In this document: positions 53,178-62,915 of the stretch, one piece after another
Layout of the letters: the number at the start of each line of letters is the position of its first letter
Numbering within the stretch: the stretch's first letter is position 1
Source of the DNA: Microbacterium sp. BH-3-3-3
GTDB lineage: Bacteria > Actinomycetota > Actinomycetes > Actinomycetales > Microbacteriaceae
Assembly (NCBI RefSeq): GCF_007679045.1
Contig: NZ_VEFS01000003.1
Span: 124,001 to 188,000, forward strand
Length of the DNA: 64,000 nucleotides
Direction: 5' to 3'
Notes under the pieces: model-generated
The model's input: the letters and a program-made list of their open reading frames with translations, nothing else
What the model was told of the DNA's origin: nothing
Databases searched by the model: none
Program-made: the position numbers and the translations under genes

Positions 53178-54083
53178 TCAGTGCTGCGCCGACGCGAGCT
53201 CGACGACCTGGGCGGCCGCGTGGGCCACCTCGTCGTTCACGACGCGGTAGTCGAACTCGTTCTGCGCGGCGAGCTCGACGCGCGCCGTGCGCAGCCGACG
53301 GGCCCGCTCCTCGGCATCCTCGGTCCCCCGCCCGACCAGGCGCTGCACGAGCTCGTCCCAGCTCGGGGGCAGGAGGAACACCAGGGTGGCCGACGGATCG
53401 GCCGCGCGCACCTGACGGGCGCCCTGCAGGTCGATCTCGAGCAGGGCGGTGCCGCCCTCGGCGAGAACGCGCTCGATCGGAGCGCGCGGCGTGCCGTAGC
53501 GGTTCTTGTTGTGCACGACAGCCCACTCCAGCAACTCCCCCGCCGCCACCAGACGGTCGAACTCGGCGTCGTCGACGAAGTAGTAGTGCTCGCCCTCGAC
53601 CTCTCCCGGGCGGGCGCTGCGCGTGGTCGCCGAGACCGAGAGGTGGATCTCGGGGTAGTGCTCCTTGATGTGCGCGGCGACGGTGCCCTTGCCGACGGCC
53701 GTGGGGCCGGCGAGCACGATGAGGCGGCTGCGTCCCTCGCGGGGACCGGGCTCGGGCCAGCGCGTGTCGAGGTAGGAGCGCAGCGCGTCGCGCTGACGCG
53801 AGCCCAGACCGCCCAGACGCTTCACCGGCGAGATGCCGAGCGAAGCGAGGATGCGGTCGCGCTTGCTCTCGCCGATCGCGGGGATCGCCGTGAGGAACTC
53901 GGTCACGCGCATCGCCCCGGCCGCCGACAGCGGGTCGGCGAGGCCGCGGCGCAGCAGCTCCTGCGGAGAGATCACGCGGGTCGACACGTCGCGCTTGAGC
54001 GCGGCGCGCTCGCGACGAGCCTCGACGGCGCGGCGCGAGGCGGCGGCGCGGTCGACCTCGGGCGGACGACGGGTTTCAGCCAT
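53178..54083 (-). CDS. gmk: Fusion of actinobacterial IHF (MihF) with guanylate kinase
   Basis: A 301-residue two-domain protein. Residues ~1-110 match mycobacterial-type IHF, a nucleoid protein with a helix-two-turn-helix (IPAIGESKRDRILASLGISPVKRLGGLGSRQRDALRSYL, split in two here for reading: residues 67-106). Residues ~120-301 are guanylate kinase: P-loop AGPTAVGKGT (125-134), GMP-binding SVSATTRSARPGEVEGEHYYFV, and LLEIDLQGARQV. In most actinobacteria mihF and gmk are separate neighbours; here one frame without stop or frameshift joins them. It overlaps pyrF by eight bases. Confidence 0.9.
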   Translation of the reverse strand: MAETRRPPEVDRAAASRRAVEARRERAALKRDVSTRVISPQELLRRGLADPLSAAGAMRVTEFLTAIPAIGESKRDRILASLGISPVKRLGGLGSRQRDALRSYLDTRWPEPGPREGRSRLIVLAGPTAVGKGTVAAHIKEHYPEIHLSVSATTRSARPGEVEGEHYYFVDDAEFDRLVAAGELLEWAVVHNKNRYGTPRAPIERVLAEGGTALLEIDLQGARQVRAADPSATLVFLLPPSWDELVQRLVGRGTEDAEERARRLRTARVELAAQNEFDYRVVNDEVAHAAAQVVELASAQH

Positions 54084-54936
54084 GCAGGGACTCCCGGTAG
54101 AGCGCGGCGCGCTCGTCGATGCGGGCGGCGAGACGGTCGGGTCCGACCGCGAGGATGCTGCGGCTCTCGTTCGCGACGACGGCGGATGCCACGTAGCCGA
54201 ACAAGCGGCGCAGGTCGGCGGGCGCGGCCCCCTGCGCGCCGAAACCGGGAGCGAGGATCGGCATGCCCGCCAGCGCCACGTCGCCCAGCCCGAACGCCGA
54301 GCGATCGACGGTGGCGCCGACCACGACGCCGACCGGGCCGAGGGCTCCGGGGGCGCCGATGTTCGCCTGGTTCACGTCGTGCGCCACACGGGCCGCGACG
54401 TGCTCGCGATCGCCCACCGCGAGGGCGTCGTCGACGATCGCGCTCTGCAGCGCACGCGCCTCGGGGTTGCTCGTCGCGGTCAGCACGAACGCGCCCTTGC
54501 CGTGGTGCACGGCCAGCGCCAACGCCTCGCGCAGCGAGTCGGCGCCGAGGTACGGCGACAGGGTCACGGCATCCGCCTCGAGAGGAGAACCGGGCGCGAG
54601 CCAGGCGTGCGCGTAGCCCTCCATCGTCGTGCCGATGTCGCCGCGCTTGGCGTCGGCGATCACGAGGAGCCCCGCGTCGCGCGCGGCGGCCATCACGTCT
54701 TCGAGGGCGGCGAACCCGCGGGAGCCGTAGCGCTCGTAGAACGCCACCTGCGGCTTGACCACGCCGACCCGCCCGTGGGCGGCCTCGACGGTGCGCAGGC
54801 CGAACTCCCGCGCGCCCTCGGCCGTGGCATCCAGCCCCCACGCCGATAACAGGGCGGCGTGGGGGTCGATGCCGACGCACAGGGCGCCGTGCAGGTCGAG
54901 GGCGGCGGAGAGTCGCTGACCGAACGTCTCGCTCAC
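54076..54936 (-). CDS. pyrF: Orotidine-5'-phosphate decarboxylase, type 2
   Basis: A 286-residue enzyme for the last step to [19 protein letters not shown] opens the barrel, [18 protein letters not shown] has the catalytic Lys-Asp set of the longer (type 2) family, and [17 protein letters not shown] is the phosphate gripper. The GTG at 54936 overlaps the carB stop by four bases. Last of the pyr genes before gmk, so mihF-gmk is probably on the same transcript. Confidence 0.94.
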   Translation of the reverse strand: MSETFGQRLSAALDLHGALCVGIDPHAALLSAWGLDATAEGAREFGLRTVEAAHGRVGVVKPQVAFYERYGSRGFAALEDVMAAARDAGLLVIADAKRGDIGTTMEGYAHAWLAPGSPLEADAVTLSPYLGADSLREALALAVHHGKGAFVLTATSNPEARALQSAIVDDALAVGDREHVAARVAHDVNQANIGAPGALGPVGVVVGATVDRSAFGLGDVALAGMPILAPGFGAQGAAPADLRRLFGYVASAVVANESRSILAVGPDRLAARIDERAALYRESLHG

Positions 54937-57900
54937 AGGCGCGCCGCGCGATCCACGGCGTACTCCTGCAGGCTGCGGACCTCGAAGCCGTCCTTCATCG
55001 CACCCAGGGCGCTCACCGCGGCGCCGAGCACGGCCATCGTGGTGAACAGGGCCTTGTCGGCGGCCACAGCCGCCGCGCGGATCTCGTAGCCGTCGGCTCG
55101 TGCCGTGCCACCCGAGGGGGTGTTGACGATCATGTCGATCTCACCCGCGTTGATCAGGTCGACCACGTTCTGCTGGTCCGACCCCTGCGTCTCGGAGTAC
55201 TTCTCGACGACCTTCACCCGGATGCCGTTGCGCGCGAGGATCTCCGCGGTGCCCTCGGTCGCGAGCAACGAGAAACCGAGCTCCTGCAGACGGTGGGCGG
55301 GCAGGATCACGGCGCGCTTGTCGGCGTCGGCGACCGAGATGAACACGGTTCCCGAGGTCGGCATGCCGCCGTACGCGGCCTCCTGCGACTTCGCGAACGC
55401 GGTCGGGAAGTCGCGGTCGATGCCCATGACCTCACCGGTCGAGCGCATCTCGGGTCCGAGGACCGAGTCGACCGTGTGCCCGTCGGCGGTGCGGAAGCGC
55501 TTGAACGGCAGCACGGCCTCCTTGACGGCGACCGGAGCATCGAGCGGCACGCGCGAGCCGTCCTGCTCGGGCAGGAGACCCTCGGCGATGAGCTCGGCGA
55601 TGGTGTTGCCGGCCATGATGCGGCTGGCGGCCTTGGCGAGAGGGATGCCCAGCGCCTTCGACACGAACGGCACCGTGCGGCTCGCGCGCGGGTTCGCCTC
55701 GATGACGTAGAGGACGCCCGCCGAGATCGCGAACTGCACGTTCAGCAGACCCCTCACGCCCACGCCCTTCGCGATGGCGAGGGTCGCTTCGCGCACGCGG
55801 TCGACCTCGGTGCGACCGAGCGACACGGGCGGGAGGGTGCACGAGGAGTCACCGGAGTGGATGCCGGCTTCTTCGAGGTGCTCCATGACGCCGCCGATGT
55901 ACAGGTCGGTGCCGTCGAACAGCGCGTCGACGTCGAGCTCGATCGCGTCGTCGAGGAAGCGGTCGACGAGCAGCGGGAGGCCGGGGCCGATGATCGCCTG
56001 GTCGGCGACGCGCACGAAGTAGTCGCGCAGCGCGTCGGTCGAGTAGACGATCTCCATGCCGCGACCGCCGAGCACGAAGCTCGGGCGCACCAGCACGGGG
56101 TAGCCGATCTCCTCGGCCACGGTCACGGCGCCTTCGACGTCGATCGCGGTGCCGCTGCGCGGGGCCACGAGTCCGGCCTCGTCGAGCAGGCGCGAGAACA
56201 GCTCGCGCTCCTCGGCGAGGTCGATCGCCTCGGGGCTCGTGCCGAGGATCGTGTACCCGGCGGCCTCGATGCCCTTCGCGAGGCCCAGCGGCGTCTGTCC
56301 GCCGAGCTGGCAGACGACACCGAGGATCGTGCCCGACTGCGCCTCGGCGTGCAGCACCTCGAGCACGTCTTCGAGCGTCAGCGGCTCGAAGTACAGCCGG
56401 TCGGAGGTGTCGTAGTCGGTCGACACGGTCTCGGGGTTGCAGTTGACCATGACGGTCTCGTAGCCGGCGTCCGACAGCGCGAACGAGGCGTGCACGCACG
56501 AGTAGTCGAACTCGACGCCCTGACCGATGCGGTTGGGGCCCGAGCCGATGATGACGACCTTCGTGCGGTCGGAGGGGGTGACCTCGGTCTCGGCGTCGTA
56601 CGAGGAGTAGTGGTACGGCGTGAGGGCCGGGAACTCCCCCGCGCAGGTGTCGACGGTCTTGTAGACCGGGCGCACGTCGAGCGCGTAGCGGCTCTCACGC
56701 ACCTCCGCCTCGTCGAGCCCGCGGATCTGCGCGATCTGGGCGTCGCTGAAACCGTGCTCCTTCGCGACGCGGAGGGTGTCGGCATCCAGGTTCACGGCGT
56801 CGCCGATGAACTCAGCGACCTCGTTGATCAGCACGATCTGGTCGATGAACCAGGGGTCGATGGCCGTCGCATCGAACGCCTGCTCGGGCGTGGCGCCCTT
56901 GCGCAGGGCCTGCTGCAGCACCACGATGCGGCCGTCGGTCGGGGTCTTCGAGATCTCGAGCAGCTGCTCCACCGAGCGCGACTCCTCGCCCCAGTGGAAG
57001 CTCGACCCGCGCTTCTCGAGCGAGCGCAGCGCCTTCTGCAGGGCCGTGGTGTAGTTGCGGCCGATCGCCATCGCCTCGCCCACCGACTTCATGGTGGTGG
57101 TCAGCGTGGTGTCGGCGGCCGGGAACTTCTCGAAGTTGAACCGCGGCACCTTCACCACGACGTAGTCGAGCGTGGGCTCGAAGCTCGCCGGGGTCACCTT
57201 GGTGATGTCGTTCGGGATCTCGTCGAGGCGGTAGCCGATCGCGAGCTTCGCGGCGATCTTGGCGATCGGGAAGCCGGTGGCCTTCGACGCCAGCGCCGAC
57301 GAACGCGAGACGCGCGGGTTCATCTCGATGACGATGATGCGGCCCGTCGCCGGGTCGACCGCGAACTGGATGTTGCAGCCACCGGTGTCGACGCCGACCG
57401 CGCGGATGATGTCGATGCCGATGTCGCGCAGCTTCTGGTACTCGCGGTCGGTCAGGGTCAGTGCGGGCGCCACCGTGATCGAGTCGCCGGTGTGCACGCC
57501 GACCGGGTCGACGTTCTCGATCGAGCAGACGACCACCGTGTTGTCGGCGGTGTCGCGCATGAGCTCGAGCTCGTACTCCTTCCACCCGAGGATCGACTCC
57601 TCGAGCAGCACCTCGTTGGTGGGCGAGTCGTGCAGGCCCGCGCCGCCGATGCGGCGCAGGTCGGCCTCGTCGTACGCGAAGCCCGAGCCGAGGCCGCCCA
57701 TGGTGAACGACGGGCGCACGACCAGCGGGTAGCCGAGCTTCTCGGCGCCGGCGAGGAGTTCGTCCATCGAGTGGCAGATGACGGATGCCGCGACATCGGC
57801 GCCCGCCTCGAGCACGAGCTCCTTGAAGATCTGGCGATCCTCGCCGCGGTTGATCGCGTCGAAGTCGGCGCCGATGAGCTCGACGTCGTACTTCTCGAGG

Positions 57901-58220
57901 ATGCCGCGCTTGTGCAGTTGGATCGCCGCGTTCAGAGCGGTCTGTCCGCCGAGGGTGGGGAGAACGGCATCCGGCTTCTCTTTGGCGATGATCGACTCGA
58001 TGACCTCGGGGGTGATCGGCTCGATGTAGGTCGCGTCGGCGAAGTCGGGGTCGGTCATGATCGTCGCGGGGTTGGAGTTGACGAGGATGACGCGCACGCC
58101 CTCTTCGCGCAGCACGCGGCACGCCTGGGTGCCGGAGTAGTCGAACTCGCAGGCCTGACCGATGACGATCGGGCCGGATCCGATGACGAGGACGGAGTGG
58201 ATGTCGTCGCGCTTAGGCAT
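54933..58220 (-). CDS. carB: Carbamoyl phosphate synthase large subunit
   Basis: A 1095-residue synthetase with two homologous ATP-grasp halves and a C-terminal MGS-like allosteric domain. [28 protein letters not shown] opens half 1 and [21 protein letters not shown] half 2; [21 protein letters not shown] and [20 protein letters not shown] are the metal and ATP sites. ATG 58220 lies eight bases inside the end of carA. Makes carbamoyl phosphate for PyrB and arginine synthesis. Confidence 0.95.
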   Translation of the reverse strand: MPKRDDIHSVLVIGSGPIVIGQACEFDYSGTQACRVLREEGVRVILVNSNPATIMTDPDFADATYIEPITPEVIESIIAKEKPDAVLPTLGGQTALNAAIQLHKRGILEKYDVELIGADFDAINRGEDRQIFKELVLEAGADVAASVICHSMDELLAGAEKLGYPLVVRPSFTMGGLGSGFAYDEADLRRIGGAGLHDSPTNEVLLEESILGWKEYELELMRDTADNTVVVCSIENVDPVGVHTGDSITVAPALTLTDREYQKLRDIGIDIIRAVGVDTGGCNIQFAVDPATGRIIVIEMNPRVSRSSALASKATGFPIAKIAAKLAIGYRLDEIPNDITKVTPASFEPTLDYVVVKVPRFNFEKFPAADTTLTTTMKSVGEAMAIGRNYTTALQKALRSLEKRGSSFHWGEESRSVEQLLEISKTPTDGRIVVLQQALRKGATPEQAFDATAIDPWFIDQIVLINEVAEFIGDAVNLDADTLRVAKEHGFSDAQIAQIRGLDEAEVRESRYALDVRPVYKTVDTCAGEFPALTPYHYSSYDAETEVTPSDRTKVVIIGSGPNRIGQGVEFDYSCVHASFALSDAGYETVMVNCNPETVSTDYDTSDRLYFEPLTLEDVLEVLHAEAQSGTILGVVCQLGGQTPLGLAKGIEAAGYTILGTSPEAIDLAEERELFSRLLDEAGLVAPRSGTAIDVEGAVTVAEEIGYPVLVRPSFVLGGRGMEIVYSTDALRDYFVRVADQAIIGPGLPLLVDRFLDDAIELDVDALFDGTDLYIGGVMEHLEEAGIHSGDSSCTLPPVSLGRTEVDRVREATLAIAKGVGVRGLLNVQFAISAGVLYVIEANPRASRTVPFVSKALGIPLAKAASRIMAGNTIAELIAEGLLPEQDGSRVPLDAPVAVKEAVLPFKRFRTADGHTVDSVLGPEMRSTGEVMGIDRDFPTAFAKSQEAAYGGMPTSGTVFISVADADKRAVILPAHRLQELGFSLLATEGTAEILARNGIRVKVVEKYSETQGSDQQNVVDLINAGEIDMIVNTPSGGTARADGYEIRAAAVAADKALFTTMAVLGAAVSALGAMKDGFEVRSLQEYAVDRAARL

Positions 58221-59451
58221 TGTTGTCTTCCTGGGTCGAGTCCTGAGCGTCGGAGGGGGCCAGAGCAGCGGCATCCGGTCCCTGAGCCTGTCGAAGGGCC
58301 TGACTCGCGAGAACCATCTCGCGGAAGCGGTCGAACAGGTAGTTGGCGTCGTGCGGGCCGGCGGCGGCCTCGGGGTGGTACTGCACGCTGAACGCCGGGA
58401 TGTCGAGGGCGCGCAGGCCCTCCACGACGTTGTCGTTCAGGCCGATGTGGCTGACCTCGACGCGGCCGAAGCCGGCGGGGCTGTCGACGATCTCATCGAG
58501 CGGCGCCTCGACCGCGAAGCCGTGGTTCTGCGAGGTGATCTCGACGCGGCCGGTGGTCTTGTCGAGCACGGGCTGATTGATGCCGCGGTGGCCGAACGGC
58601 AGCTTGTAGGTGCCGAAGCCGAGGGCGCGGCCCAGCAGCTGGTTGCCGAAGCAGATGCCGAAGAAGGGCAGCCCGTCGCCGAGCACGGCGCGCAGCAGCT
58701 CGACGTGCTGGTCGGATGCCGCGGGGTCGCCGGGGCCGTTCGAGTAGAACGCCGCGACCGGTTCGATCGCGCGGATCTCCTCGATCGTCGCGGACTGCGG
58801 GAACACGTGCACATCGAAACCGCGCCCGGCGAGGTTGTCGATCGTGGACTGCTTCACACCGAGGTCGAGCACGGCGAGGTTGCCGATGCGCTCGGCGGTC
58901 GCGGGGGTCACCTCGACCTCGCTGACCGACACCTCGGCCGAGAGGTTGCGACCCGCCATACCCGGGGCCTCGCGCACGCGGCGCAGCTGCTCCTCGGCAT
59001 CCAGGTCCGCGGCCTCGCCCGAGAAGACGCCGCCGCGCATGCTGCCCTCGGAGCGGATGCGGCGCGTGACGGCCCGGGTGTCGATGCCGGAGATGCCGAC
59101 GATGCCGTCTTCGACGAGCGCGTCGTCGAGCGAGCGGTTCGCGCGCCAGTTCGACACCATGCGCGAGGGGTCGCGCACGACGTAGCCGGCGACCCAGATG
59201 CGACGCGACTCGGGGTCTTCGTCGTTCACGCCGGTGTTGCCGATGTGGGGCGCGGTCTGCAGCACGATCTGGCCCGCGTACGAGGGGTCGGTGATCGTCT
59301 CCTGGTAGCCGGTCATGCCGGTGGCGAAGACGACCTCGCCGAGGGTCTCGCCGCGAGCGCCGTAGGCGCGGCCGGTGTAGCGGGTGCCGTCTTCGAGCAC
59401 GAGGACGGCCGGGTCGCGCGAAAGGCGCGCGGAAGGGATCAGGGCGGTCAT
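58213..59451 (-). CDS. carA: Carbamoyl phosphate synthase small subunit, with repeat-derived tail
   Basis: A 412-residue glutaminase that supplies ammonia to CarB. The N-terminal half ([21 protein letters not shown]) is the CPSase domain; the C-terminal half is a class I amidotransferase with nucleophile Cys in [16 protein letters not shown] and His-Glu in [15 protein letters not shown]. After the normal end ([10 protein letters not shown]) there is a tail of about 30 residues. It includes ALRQAQGP, coded by the reverse complement of the repeat CCCTGAGCCTGTCGAAGGG, so the tail appears to be acquired. ATG 59451. Confidence 0.93.
   Translation of the reverse strand: MTALIPSARLSRDPAVLVLEDGTRYTGRAYGARGETLGEVVFATGMTGYQETITDPSYAGQIVLQTAPHIGNTGVNDEDPESRRIWVAGYVVRDPSRMVSNWRANRSLDDALVEDGIVGISGIDTRAVTRRIRSEGSMRGGVFSGEAADLDAEEQLRRVREAPGMAGRNLSAEVSVSEVEVTPATAERIGNLAVLDLGVKQSTIDNLAGRGFDVHVFPQSATIEEIRAIEPVAAFYSNGPGDPAASDQHVELLRAVLGDGLPFFGICFGNQLLGRALGFGTYKLPFGHRGINQPVLDKTTGRVEITSQNHGFAVEAPLDEIVDSPAGFGRVEVSHIGLNDNVVEGLRALDIPAFSVQYHPEAAAGPHDANYLFDRFREMVLASQALRQAQGPDAAALAPSDAQDSTQEDNNA
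58280..58298. repeat. CCCTGAGCCTGTCGAAGGG repeat inside carA
   Basis: The 19-base palindromic unit lies in frame near the 3' end of carA and codes LRQAQG on the minus strand. Related copies lie between genes at 30405-30519. Confidence 0.75.
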
Positions 59452-59948
59452 GCGTCGCTTCCTGTCGAGGTGAGGGGGCGGATCGCGTCGGCCAGAGCTT
59501 TGGCCGAGGCGTCCTGAGGACGGAGGTAGGTGTCGACGATCGTGTCGTCGTCGATGCGCCAGCTGACGCGCGTCAGGCCGTCGCGCTCGACCACGCGGTC
59601 GATGGCGACCGTGGCCTGAGAGGCGTCGACGAGGCGGTCGCGGGTGAGCGCGATGCGGGGCTGGCCCTGCAGGTCGAGGGCGACGCCGGCCGAGGTGACC
59701 GTGACGTCGACGCGGGAGCGGAAGCCGAGACCCTTGATGGCGAGACGCTCGAGCGGCTCGTCGTGTCGGGTCGTGGCGACGTAGAGCCCCGAGAACACCG
59801 CCGTTTCGACGGCGTCTGCGGGCAGCTCCCCCACCGGGGCCGTGAAGCGCGCATCGCGCCGCGTTCGTCGCACCCAGGCCCAGGCGAGCACGGCCAGCAG
59901 CACGAGGGCCACGCCGATCATCACGACGAGGGCGCCCTCGCGGCTCAT
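59448..59948 (-). CDS. PH-like membrane-anchored protein of the pyr operon
   Basis: A 166-residue protein with one N-terminal helix ([21 protein letters not shown]), a positive stretch (RRTRRDARF), then a ~120-residue beta-rich domain ([40 protein letters not shown]). A protein of this type is kept between pyrC and carA across actinobacteria (Rv1382 in M. tuberculosis is the positional equivalent); function unknown. It overlaps both neighbours by four bases. Confidence 0.82.
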   Translation of the reverse strand: MSREGALVVMIGVALVLLAVLAWAWVRRTRRDARFTAPVGELPADAVETAVFSGLYVATTRHDEPLERLAIKGLGFRSRVDVTVTSAGVALDLQGQPRIALTRDRLVDASQATVAIDRVVERDGLTRVSWRIDDDTIVDTYLRPQDASAKALADAIRPLTSTGSDA

Positions 59949-61267
59949 GCGAGCACCCCGGGAGCGTCGAGCACGGCACCGTCGACGACGGTCGGGATGC
60001 CGGCGCGCACGGTCCAGCGCACCTCGCCCGGCAGCTCACGGCCGAGGTAGGGCGAGTTGGTGCTGCGCCCGCGCAGGTCGTCGAGGCCGAACGTGCGGGA
60101 GGGGCGCGGGTCGTACAGCGTGAAGGTCGCCGGCTGCCCCGCGGCGACGGGCGTGCCGTGTCCGTCGAGGCGTCCGATGCGGGCCGGGTTCGCCGACATC
60201 ACGCGGGCGACGTCGGCCCAGTCGAGCAGGCCGGTCTCGACCATCGCGTGGTGCACGACGCGCAGAGCGCTCTCGAGACCCACCATGCCGTTCGCGGCGG
60301 CCGCCCACTCGCAGGCCTTCGCCTCGGCGGGGTGCGGGGCGTGGTCGGTGGCGACGATGTCGATCGTGCCGTCGGCCAGGCCCTCGCGTACGGCCATCAC
60401 GTCTTCTTCACGACGCAGCGGCGGGTTCACCTTGAACCGCGCGTCGTAGTCGCGCACGAGCTCGTCGGTCAGCAGCAGGTGGTGCGGGGTGACCTCGGCG
60501 GTGACGTTGACGCCGCGCTTCTTGGCCCAGCGGATGATGTCGACCGAGCCCGCGGTGCTCAGGTGGCACACGTGCAGGCGCGAGCCGACGTGCTCGGCCA
60601 GCAGCACGTCGCGCGCGATGATCGACTCCTCGGCGACCGCTGGCCAACCGGTGAGACCCAGCTCGGCCGAGACGGCGCCCTCGTTCATCTGCGCGCCCTC
60701 GGTCAGGCGCGGGTCCTGCGCGTGCTGCGCGATGACGCCGTCGAACGCCTTCACGTACTCCAGCGCTCGCCGCATGATCATCGGGTCGAACACGCAGAAG
60801 CCGTCGTCGCTGAACACACGGACGCGAGCGCGGGAGTCGGCCATGGCGCCGAGTTCGGCGAGGCGTTCGCCCTTCTGCCCCACGGTCACGGCGCCGATCG
60901 GCTGCACGTGCACGTAGCCGGCGGCCTCGCCGAGGGCGAGTTCCTGCTCGACCACGCCCGCCGTGTCGGCGACCGGGGAGGTGTTCGGCATGGCGAAGAC
61001 GGTGGTGAATCCACCGGCGGCGGCGGCCCGGGAACCGGTGAGGATCGTCTCGGATGCCTCGTACCCGGGCTCGCGCAGGTGCACGTGCAGGTCGACGAGG
61101 CCCGGCAGGGCGACGAGACCGTCGGCATCCACGACCGTCGCGCCCTGGTGCGAGAGGCCGGAGCCGGTCTCGACGATGACACCGTCGCGCACGAGCAGGT
61201 CGGTGGCGTCATGACCCTCGACGCGCGCGCCGCGAACCAGAAGGGTCTGTGCGGGGGCGTGGCTCAT
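59945..61267 (-). CDS. pyrC: Dihydroorotase
   Basis: A 440-residue amidohydrolase that cyclises carbamoyl aspartate to dihydroorotate. [22 protein letters not shown] gives the HxH zinc ligands and Arg; later His ligands lie in [10 protein letters not shown] and [14 protein letters not shown], and the catalytic Asp in [14 protein letters not shown]. Overlaps pyrB and the PH-like gene by four bases each. Type I dihydroorotase, which in many bacteria forms complexes with PyrB. Confidence 0.94.
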   Translation of the reverse strand: MSHAPAQTLLVRGARVEGHDATDLLVRDGVIVETGSGLSHQGATVVDADGLVALPGLVDLHVHLREPGYEASETILTGSRAAAAGGFTTVFAMPNTSPVADTAGVVEQELALGEAAGYVHVQPIGAVTVGQKGERLAELGAMADSRARVRVFSDDGFCVFDPMIMRRALEYVKAFDGVIAQHAQDPRLTEGAQMNEGAVSAELGLTGWPAVAEESIIARDVLLAEHVGSRLHVCHLSTAGSVDIIRWAKKRGVNVTAEVTPHHLLLTDELVRDYDARFKVNPPLRREEDVMAVREGLADGTIDIVATDHAPHPAEAKACEWAAAANGMVGLESALRVVHHAMVETGLLDWADVARVMSANPARIGRLDGHGTPVAAGQPATFTLYDPRPSRTFGLDDLRGRSTNSPYLGRELPGEVRWTVRAGIPTVVDGAVLDAPGVLA

Positions 61268-62232
61268 CGGAGGTCCTCTTTCTCGGTGTCGGGGCGCTCG
61301 CCCGCCAGCAGCAGGTACAGCACGGCCATCCGCACGGAGACGCCGTTCGTGACCTGCTCGAGCACCGTCGAGCGAGGCGAATCGGCGGCTTCGGCGGAGA
61401 TCTCCAGACCTCGGTTCATCGGACCGGGGTGTAGAACGATGCTACCGCCCGGAAGCGCCTGCAAACGCCGTGCGTCGAGCCCGTACCGGCGGGAATACTC
61501 CCGTTCAGTCGGGAAATACGCCGCCGACATCCGCTCGAGCTGGATGCGCAGCATCATCAGCGCGTCGGGACCGGCGGCGATCGCGTGGTCGAGGTCGAAG
61601 TCGACCTCGACGGGCCAGCGGCTGACGTCCTGCGGCACCAGCGTCGGCGGAGCCACCAACGTCACGTGCGCGCCCAGGGTGTGCAGGAGCCATACGTTCG
61701 ACCGCGCGACCCGCGAGTGCAGCACGTCTCCGACGATCGTGACCCGGATGCCGTCGAGCCCGCGACCGCGGCTGTCGTCGCCGAACAGGCGCTTGCGGAT
61801 CGTGAAGGCGTCGAGCAGGGCCTGCGTGGGGTGCTCGTGGGTGCCGTCGCCGGCGTTCACCACACCGGCGCTGATCCAGCCGGACGTGGCAAGGGTGCGC
61901 GGGGCGCCGGACGCGCCGTGGCGGATGACCACGGCATCCGCCCCCATCGCCTGGAGCGTCTGCGCCGTGTCCTGCAGCGACTCGCCCTTGCTGACGCTCG
62001 AGCCCTTCGCCGAGAAGTTGATGACGTCGGCGGAGAGGCGCTTGGCGGCGGCTTCGAACGAGATGCGCGTGCGGGTGGAGTCCTCGAAGAAGAGGTTGAC
62101 CACCGTCTTGCCGCGCAGCGTCGGGAGCTTCTTGACCTCGCGGCGCTGGGTGTCGGCCATGTCTTCGGCGACGTCGAGGATCTCGAGGGCGTCTTCGCGA
62201 GACAGGTGCTGGGTGTCGAGGAGGTGCCTCAT
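61264..62232 (-). CDS. pyrB: Aspartate carbamoyltransferase catalytic chain
   Basis: A 322-residue transcarbamoylase. [22 protein letters not shown] is the carbamoyl-phosphate site (STRTR), [14 protein letters not shown] and [23 protein letters not shown] the central motifs, and [13 protein letters not shown] the aspartate-binding 240s loop. No regulatory chain gene (pyrI) is present. Overlaps pyrR by four bases. Confidence 0.95.
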   Translation of the reverse strand: MRHLLDTQHLSREDALEILDVAEDMADTQRREVKKLPTLRGKTVVNLFFEDSTRTRISFEAAAKRLSADVINFSAKGSSVSKGESLQDTAQTLQAMGADAVVIRHGASGAPRTLATSGWISAGVVNAGDGTHEHPTQALLDAFTIRKRLFGDDSRGRGLDGIRVTIVGDVLHSRVARSNVWLLHTLGAHVTLVAPPTLVPQDVSRWPVEVDFDLDHAIAAGPDALMMLRIQLERMSAAYFPTEREYSRRYGLDARRLQALPGGSIVLHPGPMNRGLEISAEAADSPRSTVLEQVTNGVSVRMAVLYLLLAGERPDTEKEDLR

Positions 62233-62759
62233 GATTCGATCGTCACCTCTTCGACGCCGTCGATCTCGGCGAGGCGCACGTTGACGCGCTCGTCGCGGGC
62301 GCTCGGGAGGTTCTTGCCCACGAAGTCGGGGCGGATCGGCAGCTCGCGGTGGCCGCGGTCGATCAGCGTCGCGAGGCGCACGGCGGCGGGGCGGCCGATG
62401 TCCTGCAGCGCGTCGAGGGCGGCGCGGATGCTGCGACCCGAGAACAGCACGTCGTCGATGAGCACGACGACCTTGCCGTCGATGCCGCCGGCGGGGATCT
62501 CGGTGCGACGCGGGGCCCGCGTGGGGTTGCGGTGCAGATCGTCGCGGTACATCGTGACGTCGAGCGATCCGACCGGGACGGATGTGCCGCCGAACTCGCT
62601 GACGAGGGGGCCGATCCGGTTCGCGAGCGTGACGCCGCGGGTCGGGATGCCGAGGAGGACGAGTCCTTCCGGTCCTTTGTTGGACTCCAGGATCTCGTGC
62701 GATATGCGCGTCAAAGCGCGGGCGATATCGGCATCGTGCATGACGGTGCGCGTATTCAT
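62229..62759 (-). CDS. pyrR: Bifunctional pyr operon regulator / uracil phosphoribosyltransferase
   Basis: A 176-residue PRTase-fold RNA-binding protein that senses UMP and represses the pyr genes. The PRPP loop is [40 protein letters not shown] and [13 protein letters not shown] are conserved strands and the flexible loop. ATG 62759 has AAGGGAG upstream; the longer frame from 62783 would place the ribosome binding site inside the gene. First gene of the operon, and its leader has a candidate PyrR hairpin. Confidence 0.94.
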   Translation of the reverse strand: MNTRTVMHDADIARALTRISHEILESNKGPEGLVLLGIPTRGVTLANRIGPLVSEFGGTSVPVGSLDVTMYRDDLHRNPTRAPRRTEIPAGGIDGKVVVLIDDVLFSGRSIRAALDALQDIGRPAAVRLATLIDRGHRELPIRPDFVGKNLPSARDERVNVRLAEIDGVEEVTIES

Positions 62760-62773
62760 CCGCCGCTCCCTTC

Positions 62774-62789
62774 TCCGCCTCACGGGACG
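62774..62789 (-). promoter_or_regulatory. Candidate PyrR-binding hairpin in the pyrR leader
   Basis: The minus-strand RNA reads CCGUC-CCGUGA-GGCGG: a five-pair stem closed by the hexaloop CCGUGA, which fits the CNGNGA loop and flanking UCC...GGC of known PyrR sites. It ends 14 bases before the ATG, directly before the ribosome binding site AAGGGAG, so PyrR bound here could block translation, as proposed in mycobacteria. Confidence 0.6.
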
Positions 62790-62818
62790 GGGTTAAAGGT
62801 TGCTGTGGTTCTTCGTCG

Positions 62819-62824
62819 AGTCTA
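62819..62824 (-). promoter_or_regulatory. -10 element of the pyr operon
   Basis: TAGACT on the minus strand predicts a start near 62812 and a leader of about 53 bases containing the PyrR-like hairpin. No clear -35. Confidence 0.5.
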
Positions 62825-62899
62825 GCGGGTGCGGGCGGGTGAACCTCGAGCGGTTACGGGTGGTGTCGCGGTTGGCCGCTGGCGGCTCGAGTGGTTCAT

Positions 62900-62915
62900 T
62901 CGTACATTTGTTCTA
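62900..62915 (+). promoter_or_regulatory. LexA-like SOS box over the DUF222 gene start
   Basis: TCGTACATTTGTTCTA resembles the actinobacterial LexA palindrome CGAAC-N4-GTTCG, with mismatches at one base in each half. Within it TACATT (62903-62908) lies six bases before ATG 62915, a leaderless -10, so a bound repressor would cover both promoter and start codon. Confidence 0.6.

Noticed and set aside
55293..58391. Long plus-strand open frame opposite carB and the end of carA
   Set aside because: Same antisense effect; the minus-strand genes are unambiguous.
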